Below are positions 15,953 to 26,458 of a stretch of 64,000 nucleotides of DNA, piece after piece (the stretch's first letter is position 1; every line of letters begins with the position of its first letter). The stretch lies in contig CAVZBX010000002.1 in the NCBI GenBank assembly GCA_963773655.1, positions 62,001-126,000 on the forward strand, in the 5' to 3' direction. The notes under the pieces were generated by a model. It was not told where the DNA came from and searched no databases. It saw only the letters and a list, made by a program, of their open reading frames with translations. Both the position numbers and the translations under genes were made by a program. This DNA comes from DASSQJ01 sp963773655 (GTDB lineage: Bacteria > Actinomycetota > Actinomycetes > Actinomycetales > Dermatophilaceae).

Positions 15953-17085
15953 TGGCCGTCGACACCTCACCGAAGTCCCGGCAGCGGAAGCTCTCCGAGA
16001 TCCCGGGCGTCGAGCTCGACACGGTACGCCCGTCCTCGAACCGCCCGGCCTACGTGATCCTGGCCGTCGCGGTCATCGCGACCGCCGTGGCATCCCTCGT
16101 CGGAGTGAGCCCGGCCCTCGCCGGGGTCGTCGCCTTCGTCGGCTACCTCGTCGCCGTCTACGCCGTCTACCGGGTCGCCGCCGGCGCCCGCGTCGCCGTC
16201 GACCAGGTGGCCCGTGGGCTCGTGCTCGGGGCGTTCGTCATCGCCGTGATCCCGCTGCTCTCGCTCCTGTGGACGGTGATCGCCCGTGGGGCGGGAACCC
16301 TGCTCAGCGTCGACTTCCTGACCCAGACGATGAACGGCGTCACCGGTCTGGAGGACCAGGCGACCCAGCGGGACGGGGCCCCCCTCATCGGAGGGGCCTA
16401 CCACGCCCTCATGGGCACCCTGATCATCACCGGCATCGCCACCCTCATCTCGGTGCCGATCGGGGTCTTCACGGCGATCTTCCTCGTCGAGTACCAGCCC
16501 AAGGGCAAGGTGGCCCACGCCATCCGCTTCCTCGTCGACGTCATGACCGGCATCCCGTCGATCGTCGCCGGTCTCTTCGCGTTCGCGCTCTGGGCGGTGC
16601 TGTTCGGCATCGGGACGAAGAACGGGATGGCGGGTGCCGTCGCGCTGACGGTGCTCATGATCACCACCGTGGTCCGCAACAGCGAGGAGATGCTGCGGAT
16701 CGTGCCGAACGAGCTGCGGGAGGCCGCCCTCGCCCTCGGCGTGCCCAAGTGGCGCACCATCGCCAAGGTCGTGCTGCCGACGGCGGCCTCCGGCCTGGCG
16801 TCCGGGGTCACCCTGGCCATCGCCCGCGTCATCGGCGAGACCGCCCCGCTGCTCGTCGCCGTCGGGTACGCGCGCGGCCTGAACCTCAACCCCGTCGAGG
16901 GCCCGATGAACACCCTGGCGGTCTACGCCTACTACATGTTCACCAAGCCGCTCAGCCCCGGCTTCCGGGACCCGAGCCTGGACCGGGCGTGGGCCGCGGC
17001 GCTGCTGCTCGTGCTCATCGTCGTCCTGCTCAACCTCTCGGCGCGCCTCATCGCCAAGATCTTCGCCCCCAAGACCAGCCGCTGA
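15952..17085 (+). CDS. pstA: Phosphate ABC transporter permease PstA
   Basis: A 377-residue permease partner of PstC. After a 25-residue cytoplasmic start and a pair of extra N-terminal helices comes the ABC permease core, with the transmembrane loop [22 protein letters not shown] that docks on the ATPase PstB. The signature [12 protein letters not shown] near the C-terminus is usual in PstA. The ATG overlaps the pstC stop in TGATG, giving tight translational coupling. The early reading frame of pstC before its frameshift is the same as that of pstA and is open throughout, so automatic tools may fuse the two. Confidence 0.93.
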   Translation: MAVDTSPKSRQRKLSEIPGVELDTVRPSSNRPAYVILAVAVIATAVASLVGVSPALAGVVAFVGYLVAVYAVYRVAAGARVAVDQVARGLVLGAFVIAVIPLLSLLWTVIARGAGTLLSVDFLTQTMNGVTGLEDQATQRDGAPLIGGAYHALMGTLIITGIATLISVPIGVFTAIFLVEYQPKGKVAHAIRFLVDVMTGIPSIVAGLFAFALWAVLFGIGTKNGMAGAVALTVLMITTVVRNSEEMLRIVPNELREAALALGVPKWRTIAKVVLPTAASGLASGVTLAIARVIGETAPLLVAVGYARGLNLNPVEGPMNTLAVYAYYMFTKPLSPGFRDPSLDRAWAAALLLVLIVVLLNLSARLIAKIFAPKTSR

Positions 17086-17105
17086 CCAGGAGAACCGCTC
17101 CCACC

Positions 17106-17885
17106 ATGTCCAAGCGCATCGACGTCAGGAACCTCGACATCTTCTACGGCGACTTCCACGCCGTGAAGAACGTGTCGATGACCATCGAGCCCCGCTCGGT
17201 GACCGCCTTCATCGGGCCCTCGGGCTGCGGCAAGTCCACCGTGCTGCGGACGCTCAACCGGATGCACGAGGTCATCCCCGGTGCGTACGTCACCGGCGAG
17301 GTGCTCATGGACGACAAGAACCTCTACGCCAAGGACACCGACCCGGTCGACGTCCGGCGCCAGGTGGGGATGGTGTTCCAGCGGCCCAACCCGTTCCCGA
17401 CGATGTCGATCCGCGAGAACGTCCTCGCCGGCGTCACGCTCAACTCGAAGAAGATCTCGAAGTCCGCGGCCGACGAGCTCGTCGAGCAGTCGCTGCACGG
17501 CGCCAACCTCTGGACCGAGGTCAAGGACCGGCTCGACCGGCCGGGCTCGGGCCTCTCCGGTGGGCAGCAGCAGCGGCTGTGCATCGCGCGCGCCATCGCC
17601 GTGCAGCCCGAGGTGATCCTCATGGACGAGCCGTGCTCGGCGTTGGACCCGATCTCGACGCTCGCGATCGAGGACCTCATCAACGAGCTCAAGGACGACT
17701 ACACCGTCGTCATCGTCACCCACAACATGCAGCAGGCGGCCCGGGTCTCGGACCGCACCGGCTTCTTCAACCTCGAGGCCACCGGGATGCCCGGGGAGCT
17801 CGTCGAGATGGACGACACCCAGAAGATCTTCAGCAACCCGGCCAAGCAGGCGACCGAGGACTACATCTCCGGCCGCTTCGGCTGA
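17106..17885 (+). CDS. pstB: Phosphate ABC transporter ATP-binding protein
   Basis: A 259-residue ATPase that drives PstCA. All catalytic motifs are present: Walker [11 protein letters not shown]-loop in VFQRPNPFP, signature LSGGQQQRL, Walker [14 protein letters not shown] and the switch histidine in [13 protein letters not shown]. The size is the family norm. The ATG at 17106 follows an AGGAG element and lies 20 bases after pstA, so it is the last gene of the pst operon. No phoU follows here; phoU lies 21 kb away beside senX3. Confidence 0.96.
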   Translation: MSKRIDVRNLDIFYGDFHAVKNVSMTIEPRSVTAFIGPSGCGKSTVLRTLNRMHEVIPGAYVTGEVLMDDKNLYAKDTDPVDVRRQVGMVFQRPNPFPTMSIRENVLAGVTLNSKKISKSAADELVEQSLHGANLWTEVKDRLDRPGSGLSGGQQQRLCIARAIAVQPEVILMDEPCSALDPISTLAIEDLINELKDDYTVVIVTHNMQQAARVSDRTGFFNLEATGMPGELVEMDDTQKIFSNPAKQATEDYISGRFG

Positions 17886-17930
17886 CGGCCGCTCCGGGCT
17901 CACGGCCGCTCCGGGCTCACGGCCGCTCCG
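17885..17930 (+). repeat. 17-bp tandem repeat after pstB
   Basis: ACGGCCGCTCCGGGCTC occurs twice in tandem (17885-17901, 17902-17918), followed by a partial third copy. It begins at the pstB stop codon. No function is evident; replication slippage is likely. Confidence 0.7.
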
Positions 17931-18116
17931 ACGGCCGGCCACCCGGCACGAGGTCGGACGTGGCCACGACGGGCGAACGACACGGAGGGCCGCGGCCGCC
18001 GCCACCCGTGCGGGGACACGCCGGGTAGGCCGGGACCGGGTCGTCGGCCCGTTGTCGTCCTCTCCTCAGCGCACCTGCGGCGCGCAACCCGGTGCCGGGA
18101 GGGCCGGCCCGAGAGG

Positions 18117-19064
18117 TCAGGGCAGGTGGCGCTCGACCGCGACCACGCGCGCGTCCGCCCCGGTGCCGACGAGGTGGCAGACCAGCGCCTCACCCTTGCC
18201 GAGCCGGTCCTCCCGGCGTCGGCGAGGGCCCGGGCCGCCGCCGCGGCGTCGCCGTCGGGGTGCACGCGCCCGGTGAGCACGTCGAGCAGGCTGGGGAACA
18301 CCGGCCCGTGCGAGCAGAGCAGCGCCGGCCCGGTCGCCGGCCAGCAGCCGGTCGAGGTGCGCGGCCCGCCTTCGTCGGGTTCGCCTCGAAGCCCTCCTCG
18401 GACAGGCCCCGCCGCAGCCGCAGCCGCGCCGCCGGTGGCCGAGGCGTACGGCTCGACCGTCTCGACGCAGCGGTCGGAGGGCGAGCTGACGAGCCGCTCC
18501 GGCCGGTAGGCGGCGAGCAGCTGGACGAGCGCCGCGCGCCCGCTGGCGGCCCGGCGCGGTCGAGCGGGCGGCGGTGTCGTCGGGGCCGTCCCAGTCGCTG
18601 CGGGCCATCGCGCGGGCGTGGCGCACGAGGACGAGCGGGCGGGTGTCGAGCAGCCCGGCCTGGTGCCAGCGGACCAGGGCGAGCAGCTGGTCGCGGTCGC
18701 GGGAGTAGTCGAGGCGGTCGTGGGCCTCCTTCGGGCGCCAGCCACGCCACCTCGTCGATCTCGTTGACGAGCCGCCCCTTGCCGCCGACGACCCGCGCGG
18801 CCCAGTACCGCACGACCTTCTCGTCGGGCGGTGCCGTCGCGGCCGAGCAGCGGTACGCGCGTCCGGCAGCGGCACGCCGAGGACCACCCGCAGCCCGGTC
18901 TCCTCGTCGGTCTCCCGGGCCGCGGCCACCGGCCACTCCTCGCCCGGGTCGAGCTTGCCCTTGGCCCACGACCAGTCGTCGTACCGGGGCCGGTGGACCA
19001 GGGCGACCTCGAGGCCCCCGTCGCGCACCCGCCAGGGGAGCGTCCCGGCGGCGGGGATCCTCAC
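18117..19064 (-). pseudogene. mutT1: MutT1-type Nudix/histidine phosphatase protein, many frameshifts
   Basis: The gene encodes a two-domain protein like mycobacterial MutT1: an N-terminal Nudix hydrolase that cleans 8-oxo-nucleotides or diadenosine polyphosphates, and a C-terminal histidine phosphatase. The Nudix box GKLDPGEEWPVAAARETDEETG and the phosphatase phrase LVLVRHARA are clear. The similarity then jumps between all three frames at about nine places (for example near 18855, 18734, 18560, 18420, 18365, 18335 and 18220), while the amino acids remain family-like with no internal stop. The GTG at 19064 overlaps the ppk stop in GTGA. The repaired length, about 316 residues, equals that of MutT1. 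Dense indels without other decay suggest poor sequence here rather than an old pseudogene. Confidence 0.8.
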
Positions 19065-21373
19065 CGGCGCCTGGCCTTGCGGCGACGCTTGGCGTGCATC
19101 GTCACCAGCGCTGCCTGGAGGTCCTCCAGCGGCTCCCCGTCGGCGTCCAGGTGCTGGCGCACCCACCGGCCGTCGCGGCTGCAGCCGCCAGTGCTGGTAC
19201 CGGTCGGACATCCCCATCTCGATGAGCCCGTGCATCTCCTCGAGGTGGTGGTGCTCGGTGAGGTCGCACCAGCGCCTCGACCCGGCGGTCGAGGTTGCGG
19301 TGCATCATGTCGGCGCTGCCGATGTAGCGCCACCGGCTCGCCGCCGCCGCCGAAGTAGAAGATCCGCGAGTGCTCGAGGAAGCGGCCGAGCACCGAGCGC
19401 ACCTCGATCGTCTCCGACAGCCCCGGCACCCCCGGCCGGAGGGCGCAGATGCCGCGGACCCACAGCTGCGTCCGCACCCCCGCCTGCGAGGCGCGGTAGA
19501 GGGCGTCGATGACGGCCTCGTCGACGATCGAGTTGACCTTCCAGCCGATGTAGCCGCTGCCGGGGTTCTCGCGCTCGTGCTCGATCTCGTCGTGGACGAG
19601 GGTGAGAGCCCGGAGCGCACCGACCGGGGGGCGACGAGCAGCCGGCGGAACCGGGACGCGGGGGGCGATGCCGGAGAGCTGGTTGAACAGGCGGGAGAGG
19701 TCCTCGCCGACCCGGTCGTCGGCGGTGAGCAGCCCGAGGTCCTCGTAGAGCCGGGCGGTCTTGGGGTTGTAGTTGCCGGTGCCGACGTGGCAGTAGCGGC
19801 GCATCCCCTCCGCCTCCTGCCGGATGACGAGGCAGAGCTTGGCGTGGGTCTTCAGCCCGACGATGCCGTAGACGACGTGGACGCCCGCGTGCTCGAGCTT
19901 GCGCGCCCAGGAGATGTTGTTCTCCTCGTCGAAGCGGGCCTTGATCTCGACGACCGCGAGCACCTGCTTGCCGGCCTCCGCGGCGTCGATGAGGGCGTCG
20001 ATGATCGGGCTGTCACCGCTGGTGCGGTAGAGGGTCTGCTTGATCGCGAGCACCTGCGGGTCGGCCGCGGCCTGCTCGAGCAGCGCCTGCACCGAGGTCG
20101 AGAACGAGTCGTACGGGTGCTGGAGGAGGATGTCCTGCTTGCGGATGGCGGCGAAGACGTCGCGGGCCTTCGCCGACTCCGTCGGGGCCAGGTCGGGGTT
20201 CGTGCGCGCGACGAACGGCTCGAAGTGCAGCTCGGTGCGCTCGAGGTCGGCCACGATGTGCAGGGCGCGCAGGTCGAGCGGCGCGGGCAGCCGGTACACC
20301 TCGGAGGAGGCGACGCCGAGCTCGCGGACGATGAGCTCGAGGACGTGGTCGTCCATCGCCTCCTCGACCTCGAGGCGCACCGGCGGGCCGAAGCGGCGGC
20401 GGGTCAGCTCGCGCTCGAGAGCAGTGAGGAGGTTCTCCGCGTCGTCCTCCTCGACCTCGAGGTCCTCGTTGCGGGTGACCCGGAAGGTGAAGTGCTCGCG
20501 GACCTCCATCCCGGGGAAGAGCTGGTCGAGGTGGGCGGAGATGACGTCCTCGAGCGGCACGAACCGGGTGTCGAACATGTCCGCGAGCGGTGACTCGTCG
20601 GGGCCGGGCTCGACCCGCAGCAGCCGCGGGAGCAGCGGCGGCACCTTGACCCGGGCGAAGTGCTCCTTGCCCGAGCGCGGGTTGACGAGGATGACGGCGA
20701 GGTTGAGGGAGAGCCCGGAGATGTAGGGGAACGGGTGCGCCGGGTCGACCGCCAGCGGGGTGAGCACCGGGAAGAGGCGGTCGGTGAAGACGGTGGCGAG
20801 CCGGTCGCGCTCGTCGTCGGAGAGGTCGCCCCAGCGCACGATGGTGACGCCGACCCCCTCGAGCTCGGGGCGCACCTGCTCGGCGTAGACGCGGGCGTGC
20901 ATCCCCATCAGCTCGTGGCCGACGCGCGAGATCTGCTCGAGGACCTCGCGCGGCTCGAGGCCGGACGCCGAGCGCACGGCGATGCCGGTGGCGATCCGAC
21001 GCTTGAGGCCGGCGACCCGGACCATGAAGAACTCGTCGAGGTTCGAGGCGAAGATGGCGAGGAAGCGGGCCCGCTCGAGCAGGGGGACGGTCTCGTCGGC
21101 GGCGAGCTGGAGGACGCGCTCGTTGAACTGCAGCCAGGAGATCTCGCGGTCGAGGAAGCGGTCGGCGGGCAGGCCCCGCTCCTCGTCCTCGGTCTCGCGG
21201 GGGGTGTGGATGAAGCGCCCGTTGCTTCCCCGCGGCTGGGTGTGGCGGCTCTCGGTGGCGGAGGCGCTCGCGATCGACACCTCGCTGACGATGGTGCCCT
21301 CGGCGGCGGCGTCCGCGGCCGCCTCGCGGGCGCTGGGAATCCGCTGCTCCGCGGTGCGCGGGTCGGCCGTCAT
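19061..21373 (-). CDS. ppk1: Polyphosphate kinase 1, 3' part with frameshifts
   Basis: PPK1 makes polyphosphate reversibly from ATP. An N-terminal extension of about 65 residues precedes the family start [19 protein letters not shown]. The catalytic, autophosphorylated histidine is H510 in [13 protein letters not shown], followed by [22 protein letters not shown]. The frame stays open to 19061, but after residue 565 the match to PPK1 leaves and re-enters it: one compensated pair of shifts near 19672-19620, then shifts near 19335, 19275 and 19190, with the tail [13 protein letters not shown] back in the first frame. The ATG at 21373 has GAGGG just upstream. The mutT1 start overlaps its stop; the ppk-mutT1 pair is also known from mycobacteria. 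Confidence 0.9.
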   Translation of the reverse strand: MTADPRTAEQRIPSAREAAADAAAEGTIVSEVSIASASATESRHTQPRGSNGRFIHTPRETEDEERGLPADRFLDREISWLQFNERVLQLAADETVPLLERARFLAIFASNLDEFFMVRVAGLKRRIATGIAVRSASGLEPREVLEQISRVGHELMGMHARVYAEQVRPELEGVGVTIVRWGDLSDDERDRLATVFTDRLFPVLTPLAVDPAHPFPYISGLSLNLAVILVNPRSGKEHFARVKVPPLLPRLLRVEPGPDESPLADMFDTRFVPLEDVISAHLDQLFPGMEVREHFTFRVTRNEDLEVEEDDAENLLTALERELTRRRFGPPVRLEVEEAMDDHVLELIVRELGVASSEVYRLPAPLDLRALHIVADLERTELHFEPFVARTNPDLAPTESAKARDVFAAIRKQDILLQHPYDSFSTSVQALLEQAAADPQVLAIKQTLYRTSGDSPIIDALIDAAEAGKQVLAVVEIKARFDEENNISWARKLEHAGVHVVYGIVGLKTHAKLCLVIRQEAEGMRRYCHVGTGNYNPKTARLYEDLGLLTADDRVGEDLSRLFNQLSGIAPRVPVPPAARRPPVGALRALTLVHDEIEHERENPGSGYIGWKVNSIVDEAVIDALYRASQAGVRTQLWVRGICALRPGVPGLSETIEVRSVLGRFLEHSRIFYFGGGGEPVALHRQRRHDAPQPRPPGRGAGATSPSTTTSRRCTGSSRWGCPTGTSTGGCSRDGRWVRQHLDADGEPLEDLQAALVTMHAKRRRKARRR

Positions 21374-21446
21374 GCCCTCAATCCTGTCAGGTCCGGCCGG
21401 GGCGCGCGTCGCCACGGCGGATGCGGGCGTGCCCGGGGGTCACGGC

Positions 21447-22376
21447 TCAGCCGACGGGGGAGTACTGGACGTCGACCGCGAGGTCCTCGAAGCCGAGCCG
21501 GGCGTAGGTGCGGCGGGCCGCGGTGTTGTCGCCGTCGACGTACAGGTGCACCTGTGCCAGCCCGGCCCGCGCGAGGTGGGCCAGCCCGAGCCCGGTGAGC
21601 GGGCCCCCGAGCCCGCGTCCCTGTTCGGCCGGGTCGACCCCGACGACGTACACCTCTCCCGTGCCGCTCCTCTCCTCGTTCGGGTGGGCACCCTGGGCCC
21701 ACCCGGGTGCCGCCCCCGGCTCCACCTTGGTCCAGTGGAACGCCACCATCCGCCCGTCCCGCTCGACGACGAGGAAGCCCGCGGCGTCGAACCACGGCTG
21801 CTCCATCCGCTCCCGCAGGTCCGCCACCGTCATCCGGCCCTGCTCGGGATGGCTCGCGAACGCGGCCGCGTTGAGCCGCACCCACGGCTCGTCGTCACGC
21901 CCCGGCTCGAAGGGGCGGACCGAGTACCCCTCGGGGAGGTCGGGGTCGGTGGCGTCGGCCGCGGTCAGGGGCCGGCCCATCAGGTGCAGGCTGCGGGTGG
22001 CCTCCAGCCCTGCGGAGGCCGCGAGGGCCCGGGCCGCCGGGAGGTCGCCGTGCGCCCAGACGCTGTGCGCCCCGGCGTCGAGGACGGCGTCGAGCAGCGC
22101 CCGGCCGTGTCCCCGACGCCGGTGCCCGGGGTCGACCACCAGCTCCGCGACGGCGTCGTCGGTGCCGGCGTCGGCCACCTGTGCATAGCCGGCCAGGTCC
22201 TGGCCCTCGCGCCGCAGCACGTGCACCGCGCCGGTGCGCCCGCGGTCCGCGGCAAGCGCGAACGCCTCCGAGACCGGCGCGACGCCGTCGGCCCGCTGCG
22301 CGCGCGCCCACAGCGACCGGGCCTGCTCCGCCGTACGGGCGCCGAGGGTCGCGGCGCGCTCGGTCCCGGCGCTCAG
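21447..22376 (-). CDS. mshD: Mycothiol synthase (acetyl-CoA:Cys-GlcN-Ins N-acetyltransferase)
   Basis: MshD performs the last step of mycothiol synthesis, acetylating Cys-GlcN-Ins with acetyl-CoA. The protein of about 309 residues is a tandem GNAT fold. Both halves show the acetyl-CoA loop: [17 protein letters not shown] in the first and [17 protein letters not shown] in the second, with [13 protein letters not shown] near the end. No ATG, GTG or TTG lies in frame near the N-terminus. The best start is CTG at 22376, overlapping the glnR stop in CTGA, which gives the normal length. The glnR-mshD order is conserved in mycobacteria. Confidence 0.88.
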   Translation of the reverse strand: MSAGTERAATLGARTAEQARSLWARAQRADGVAPVSEAFALAADRGRTGAVHVLRREGQDLAGYAQVADAGTDDAVAELVVDPGHRRRGHGRALLDAVLDAGAHSVWAHGDLPAARALAASAGLEATRSLHLMGRPLTAADATDPDLPEGYSVRPFEPGRDDEPWVRLNAAAFASHPEQGRMTVADLRERMEQPWFDAAGFLVVERDGRMVAFHWTKVEPGAAPGWAQGAHPNEERSGTGEVYVVGVDPAEQGRGLGGPLTGLGLAHLARAGLAQVHLYVDGDNTAARRTYARLGFEDLAVDVQYSPVG

Positions 22377-23071
22377 GACTCGACCTCGGTCAGCCCGTCG
22401 ACGACCTCCGGGACGAACCGGTAGCCGACGTTGCGAACGGTGCCGATGAGCACCTCGTGCTCGGTGCCCAGCTTGGCCCGCAGCCGCCGCACGTGGACGT
22501 CGACGGTGCGGGTGCCCCCGAAGTAGTCGTACCCCCAGACCTCCTGGAGCAGCTGGCTGCGGGTGAAGACCCGCCCCGGGTGCTGGGCGAGGTACTTGAG
22601 CAGCTCGAACTCCTTGTAGGTGAGGTCGAGCAGCCGCCCGCGCAGCCGCACCGAGTAGGTCGCCTCGTCGATGACGAGCGAGCCGGTGGTGATCGGGCCA
22701 CCCTCGTCCGGCTCGCCCTCCGCACGGCGCCCCACCGCGAGCCGCAGCCGGGCCTCCACCTCCGCCGGCCCGGCGGTGTCGAGCAGCACGTCGTCGACGC
22801 CCCACTCGCTGGTCAGCCCCGCGAGGCCGCCCTCGGTGACGACGACGAGCAGCGGGGCGGTGCTGCCGGTGGTGCAGATGACCCGGCACAGCGACTTGGC
22901 CATCGCGAGCTCGCGGCGTGCGTCGACGAGGACGGCATCGGCCTGGGGGGCGTCGACCAGGGCCGACGCCTCGGCCGGGAGGATGCGAACATGGTGGCTC
23001 AGCAACCCGAGTGCCGGAAGCACCTCGGCGCCGGGCGCCAGAGTGTTCGTCAGCAGCAGCAGGTGGGCCAT
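22373..23071 (-). CDS. glnR: Nitrogen response regulator GlnR, OmpR family
   Basis: A 232-residue orphan response regulator that controls nitrogen-assimilation genes in actinobacteria. The receiver half keeps the GlnR phrase [18 protein letters not shown] and the single conserved aspartate D50 in AVLVDARRE, but lacks the usual acidic pocket, so it is not phosphorylated in the ordinary way. The DNA-binding half is the OmpR winged helix ([20 protein letters not shown] ... [11 protein letters not shown]). The ATG at 23071 lies nine bases after TATCCT on the complement, so its leader is very short. It is divergent from the moaD-like gene with only 22 bp between starts and is coupled to mshD downstream. 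Confidence 0.92.
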   Translation of the reverse strand: MAHLLLLTNTLAPGAEVLPALGLLSHHVRILPAEASALVDAPQADAVLVDARRELAMAKSLCRVICTTGSTAPLLVVVTEGGLAGLTSEWGVDDVLLDTAGPAEVEARLRLAVGRRAEGEPDEGGPITTGSLVIDEATYSVRLRGRLLDLTYKEFELLKYLAQHPGRVFTRSQLLQEVWGYDYFGGTRTVDVHVRRLRAKLGTEHEVLIGTVRNVGYRFVPEVVDGLTEVES

Positions 23072-23093
23072 AGGGCTCACAGGATAGGCGGTC

Positions 23094-23375
23094 ATGGACG
23101 CAGCGGACCGGGCCAACGAGCCCCTGGACGCGACCGCGGTCGTCACGGTCCGGTACTGGGCCGGGGCCCGGGCCGCGGCCGGGGTCGACGACGAGACGGT
23201 GCCGGCCCCCGGCACGGTGGCCGGGCTCGTGGCCCACCTCGCGGCCGCCCGCCCACAGCTCGAGCCCGTGCTGGCCGTGTCGTCCGTGCTCGTCGACGGG
23301 CGCGCCGGAGCGGGCGAGGACCCGGTCCCCGCCGGTGCCGTCGTCGAGGTGCTGCCCCCGTTCGCCGGGGGCTGA
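23094..23375 (+). CDS. MoaD/ThiS family sulfur-carrier protein
   Basis: A 93-residue ubiquitin-like sulfur carrier. The C-terminal Gly-Gly (PFAGG) is the residue pair that becomes thiocarboxylated, and the preceding [11 protein letters not shown] matches MoaD and ThiS. MoaD members give sulfur to molybdopterin; ThiS members to thiamine; no partner gene is adjacent to decide. The ATG at 23094 is close to the glnR start on the other strand, so the two promoters overlap. An AGGA element lies upstream. Confidence 0.85.
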   Translation: MDAADRANEPLDATAVVTVRYWAGARAAAGVDDETVPAPGTVAGLVAHLAAARPQLEPVLAVSSVLVDGRAGAGEDPVPAGAVVEVLPPFAGG

Positions 23376-23382
23376 TGCGAGG

Positions 23383-24309
23383 ATGCCCGACGTGCACGAC
23401 CAGCCGACCGACGCCGCCCGGCAGCCCGGGGGCGCCGCCGAGGGCGGCCAGCCGGCGGCCCCCGCCCCCGCCGCAGCGGCGGAGCCGGTCCCCGAGACGC
23501 GCGCCGGCCGCCGGGCACGCCGCGAGGCGGTGCAGCACCGCCCGGAGCTGTCGCCACTGGCGCTCCTGCCCCGCCCCGCCACCGTGGCGGCGACGATCGC
23601 CCTCGCAGCGCTGCTGGTCCTCGGGGTGGTCACCGACCCCGTCCTGCTCGCCGTCGCGCTGGCGTTCACGGCGCTCGTCCTCGCCTGGGGATGGCCGCGC
23701 CTGCTCGGCTCGTCGAGCCGGTTCGGTTCCTCCTTCGTGATCGGCGCCACCGGCGTGCTCGCCGCCGCCGCCACCGCGGTCACCGACGACCAGCCGTACC
23801 TCCGGCTCGTCCCCGGGGCCCTCGCCATCGGTCTCGGGCTGATGTTCGGCCACCAGATCGTCCGCCGCGACGGTCGCCCCCGGCTCACCGAGTCCGTCGG
23901 CGTCACCTCGTTCGGCCTCGCCCTGGTCGCGCTCGGGACCGCGTGGATGCCGCTCTCGCGCTCGGGCCGCACCACCGACCTCGCCGTGGTGGCCCTCGTC
24001 GCCCTCGCCGTGTCCTCGCTCGCCGACCTCGTCGTCGCGTACGAGAAGGCCCGCCCGTGGATGCTGCCGCTCGCCATGGTGCTCGGCGGTGCGGCCGGGA
24101 TCGTGGCCGCGTCCGTCACCGGCAGCCCCGGCCCGGCCGGCGCCGCGCTCGTCGGGCTCCTCGTCGCCGGGGTCGCCCACGCGCTCCGCCGCGCGCTGGC
24201 CGTGCTGCCGGGCATCGGCTCGCTCCCGGCTCAGCTGGCCGCGGGTGCCGCCGGGCTGCTCGTGCCCGGTGTCGTCGCCTACGGGCTCTCGCTGGCGCTC
24301 GTGGGCTGA
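23383..24309 (+). CDS. Conserved integral membrane protein, function unknown
   Basis: A 308-residue protein. The first 65 residues are a disordered, alanine- and proline-rich cytoplasmic tail ending in basic [12 protein letters not shown], followed by about eight or nine hydrophobic helices. I do not recognise a named family; similar proteins occur beside glnR and moaD in other actinobacteria as far as I recall. The ATG at 23383 follows moaD by seven bases and may share its transcript. A GTG three codons in, with GAGG nine bases before it, is a possible alternative start. Confidence 0.75.
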   Translation: MPDVHDQPTDAARQPGGAAEGGQPAAPAPAAAAEPVPETRAGRRARREAVQHRPELSPLALLPRPATVAATIALAALLVLGVVTDPVLLAVALAFTALVLAWGWPRLLGSSSRFGSSFVIGATGVLAAAATAVTDDQPYLRLVPGALAIGLGLMFGHQIVRRDGRPRLTESVGVTSFGLALVALGTAWMPLSRSGRTTDLAVVALVALAVSSLADLVVAYEKARPWMLPLAMVLGGAAGIVAASVTGSPGPAGAALVGLLVAGVAHALRRALAVLPGIGSLPAQLAAGAAGLLVPGVVAYGLSLALVG

Positions 24310-24342
24310 CCGCCCCGGGCGGTCCCTCCCTAGACTGCGCGC

Positions 24343-24852
24343 ATGGTCTTCCAGCTCGACCCGACCCTGCACACCGACCTCGCCCCCCTCGCCTGGCTCG
24401 TCGGGCGATGGGCCGGGGCGGGGCTCGTCGGCTACCCGACCATCGAGCCGGTCCGGTTCGGCCAGGAGGTCACCTGCAGCCACGACGGCCGGCGCTTCCT
24501 CCGGTGGGAGTCACGCACCTGGCTGCTCGACGAGGACGGCAACCAGGTGCGCCCGCTCGCCACCGAGCTCGGCTTCTGGCGGCCGGTGCCCGACTCCGGC
24601 GACGGCACCAACGTCGAGCTGCTCCTCACCCATCCCACCGGGTTCGTCGAGCTGTACGCGGGCACGGCGGAGCCGGCCAAGGTCGAGCTCGCCACCGACG
24701 GCGTCATGCGCAGCCCCGACGCCAAGGAGTACACGGCGGCGAAGCGGCTCTACGGGTACGTGGGCGGCAACCTGATGTGGGTCATGGACATGGCGGCGGT
24801 CGGCCAGCCGATGCAGTCGCACGTCTCGGCGGAGCTCAAGCGGGTGGAGTGA
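24343..24852 (+). CDS. Nitrobindin-like heme-binding beta-barrel protein
   Basis: A 169-residue protein of the nitrobindin (THAP4-like, DUF1794) family, ten-stranded barrels that bind ferric heme and nitric oxide. The N-terminal signature LAWLVGRWAGAGLVGYP and the C-terminal QSHVSAELKRV, whose histidine is the likely heme ligand, are both present. The ATG at 24343 comes six bases after TAGACT (24331-24336), a clear leaderless arrangement. A homologue lies near glnR and mshD in mycobacteria as well. No partner gene is evident. Confidence 0.88.
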   Translation: MVFQLDPTLHTDLAPLAWLVGRWAGAGLVGYPTIEPVRFGQEVTCSHDGRRFLRWESRTWLLDEDGNQVRPLATELGFWRPVPDSGDGTNVELLLTHPTGFVELYAGTAEPAKVELATDGVMRSPDAKEYTAAKRLYGYVGGNLMWVMDMAAVGQPMQSHVSAELKRVE

Positions 24853-24916
24853 CGCCGGGGGTCGCCCGTACCCGCCGGGGGAGGGGCGGGAGGCCCCGTG
24901 ACCGGGGGAGGGCCCG

Positions 24917-25981
24917 TCAGGGCGTGACGAACACGTCGAGGTACTCGTCCATCGTGTCGTTGCGCAGCGCCTCACCGAGCAGCGCCATCTTCTTGTCGTC
25001 GACGATGTCGATCGACCCCGCGACCGGGTCCATCCCGAAGCCGGTGAAGGGCGCGGTGGCGAAGACCACGTCGCCGCCCCGGATGCCGCGCAGGTCCAGC
25101 GCGAAGTCCTTGAGCTCGGAGAGCGAGAGGTTCTGGTCGACGACGAGGTTCTCGGTGGCCGCGTCGGTGAGCCGGGCCACCTTCACCGGGTTGGTCAGCG
25201 TCTCGCGGCTCGTGGCCTCGAGCATGAGGGCCTTGACGAGGGCGAGCTGGCGCCGGCCGCGGGAGATGTCACCCTGGCTCAGCAGGTAGCGCTCGCGGAC
25301 GAAGTCGAGCGCCTCGCCGCCGTCGAGCTCGTTCCACCCCTGCTGGATGACGGTGGGGCCGCCGTTGCCCTGGCCGTTGCTGGCCTCCTCGGCGTAGACG
25401 CGGACGCCGCCGACCGCGTCCACCATGTTCTCGAAGCCGTCGAAGTCGGTGCGGGCGACGTGGTCGATGCGCACGCCGAGCAGGTTCTGCAGCGTCTGGA
25501 CGAGCAGCGGCTCGCCACCGAAGGCATAGGCGGCGTTGATCTTGTTCTTCCCGTGGCCGGGGATCGACACGAAGAGGTCGCGGGGGAAGTGGATCATCTG
25601 GACCGTGCTCGGGTCCGCCGGGACGTGGACGAGGATGATGACGTCGGAGCGGCCCCGGTCGGTGGTGGTGCGGCCGTCGGTGCCGATGAGGAGGAAGTTG
25701 GTGGCCTTGCCCTCCACGCCCTTCACGAGCGGCGGCACCACCGTGCCGTCGGGGGCGATCACCTCGACGTCCGGGGCGGGGAGCAGGTCCTCCTGCGTGA
25801 CGTTGTCGTTGACGGTGTAGCCGAGGAAGCCGACGAACCCCGCGACGCTGGCCAGGACGAGCCCGACGACGACCGCGAGGACGATGAGCACCCGCCGCAG
25901 CACCCGGCGTCGGGGCGCGGGCTCGGGCGCAGGGGGCTCCTCCGAGGAGAGCCCCAGCTCGTCGATCGCCTGGCCGCTCAC
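24917..25981 (-). CDS. LytR-CpsA-Psr (LCP) family cell-wall ligase
   Basis: A 354-residue LCP protein. These enzymes move polyprenyl-linked glycopolymers onto peptidoglycan outside the membrane. A basic cytoplasmic start and one membrane helix (about 29-53) precede the LCP domain, with the conserved LLIGTDGRTTTDRGRSDVIILVHV, the phosphate-binding arginine in HFPRDLFVSIPG, and KINAAYAFGG and DFVRERYLLSQGD. The GTG at 25981 lies six bases after TAAACT on the complement, so it is probably leaderless. A second LCP gene lies at 59318. The gene stands alone and converges on the nitrobindin gene. Confidence 0.9.
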   Translation of the reverse strand: MSGQAIDELGLSSEEPPAPEPAPRRRVLRRVLIVLAVVVGLVLASVAGFVGFLGYTVNDNVTQEDLLPAPDVEVIAPDGTVVPPLVKGVEGKATNFLLIGTDGRTTTDRGRSDVIILVHVPADPSTVQMIHFPRDLFVSIPGHGKNKINAAYAFGGEPLLVQTLQNLLGVRIDHVARTDFDGFENMVDAVGGVRVYAEEASNGQGNGGPTVIQQGWNELDGGEALDFVRERYLLSQGDISRGRRQLALVKALMLEATSRETLTNPVKVARLTDAATENLVVDQNLSLSELKDFALDLRGIRGGDVVFATAPFTGFGMDPVAGSIDIVDDKKMALLGEALRNDTMDEYLDVFVTP

Positions 25982-26038
25982 CGCAGCAGTTTACGGGCGG
26001 GGACGGGAGGCCCGCGGCCACACGCCTACATTGGGGGG

Positions 26039-26458
26039 ATGAGCGACCTCGGGCCCCGGCTGCGTGCACGCGGCAAGCGCCTGACCTCGCAGCGCGAGCG
26101 GGTGCTGGCGGCGGTCGGGCGGCTCGGGCACGCGACGCCGGAGGAGATCGCCGACGCGGTCGCGACCGACGGCGGCGGCGCCCTGCCGGCCTCCACGGTG
26201 TACCGGTCGCTGGATGCGCTGCAGGAGCTGGGGCTGGTCGGGCACACCCACGTCGACCACCGCACGCCGAGCTACCACCTCGCCGAGCACGCCACCCACG
26301 TGCACGTGGTGTGCCGCGGGTGCGGGTGGGTCGGCGAGGTGCCGCTGGAGTCGGCCGACGAGCTCGTCAGCAGGATCGACGAGCGGCTCGGCTTCGCGGC
26401 CGACGTCGCCCACGCCGCGGTGCACGGACTCTGTCGTCGATGCCGGGAGGACACGTGA
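26039..26458 (+). CDS. Fur family metalloregulator
   Basis: A 139-residue ferric uptake regulator family protein. An N-terminal winged helix (LTSQRERVLAAVGRLGHATPEE ... STVYRSLDALQELGLV) precedes a dimer domain with HVHVVCRGCGWVGE and LCRRC, two Cys-X2-Cys pairs that would bind structural zinc. It could be Fur, Zur or another subgroup; the sequence does not settle the metal. The ATG at 26039 lies six bases after TACATT (26027-26032), a leaderless start. Its stop overlaps the ygfZ start in GTGA, so the two are one operon. Confidence 0.88.
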   Translation: MSDLGPRLRARGKRLTSQRERVLAAVGRLGHATPEEIADAVATDGGGALPASTVYRSLDALQELGLVGHTHVDHRTPSYHLAEHATHVHVVCRGCGWVGEVPLESADELVSRIDERLGFAADVAHAAVHGLCRRCREDT

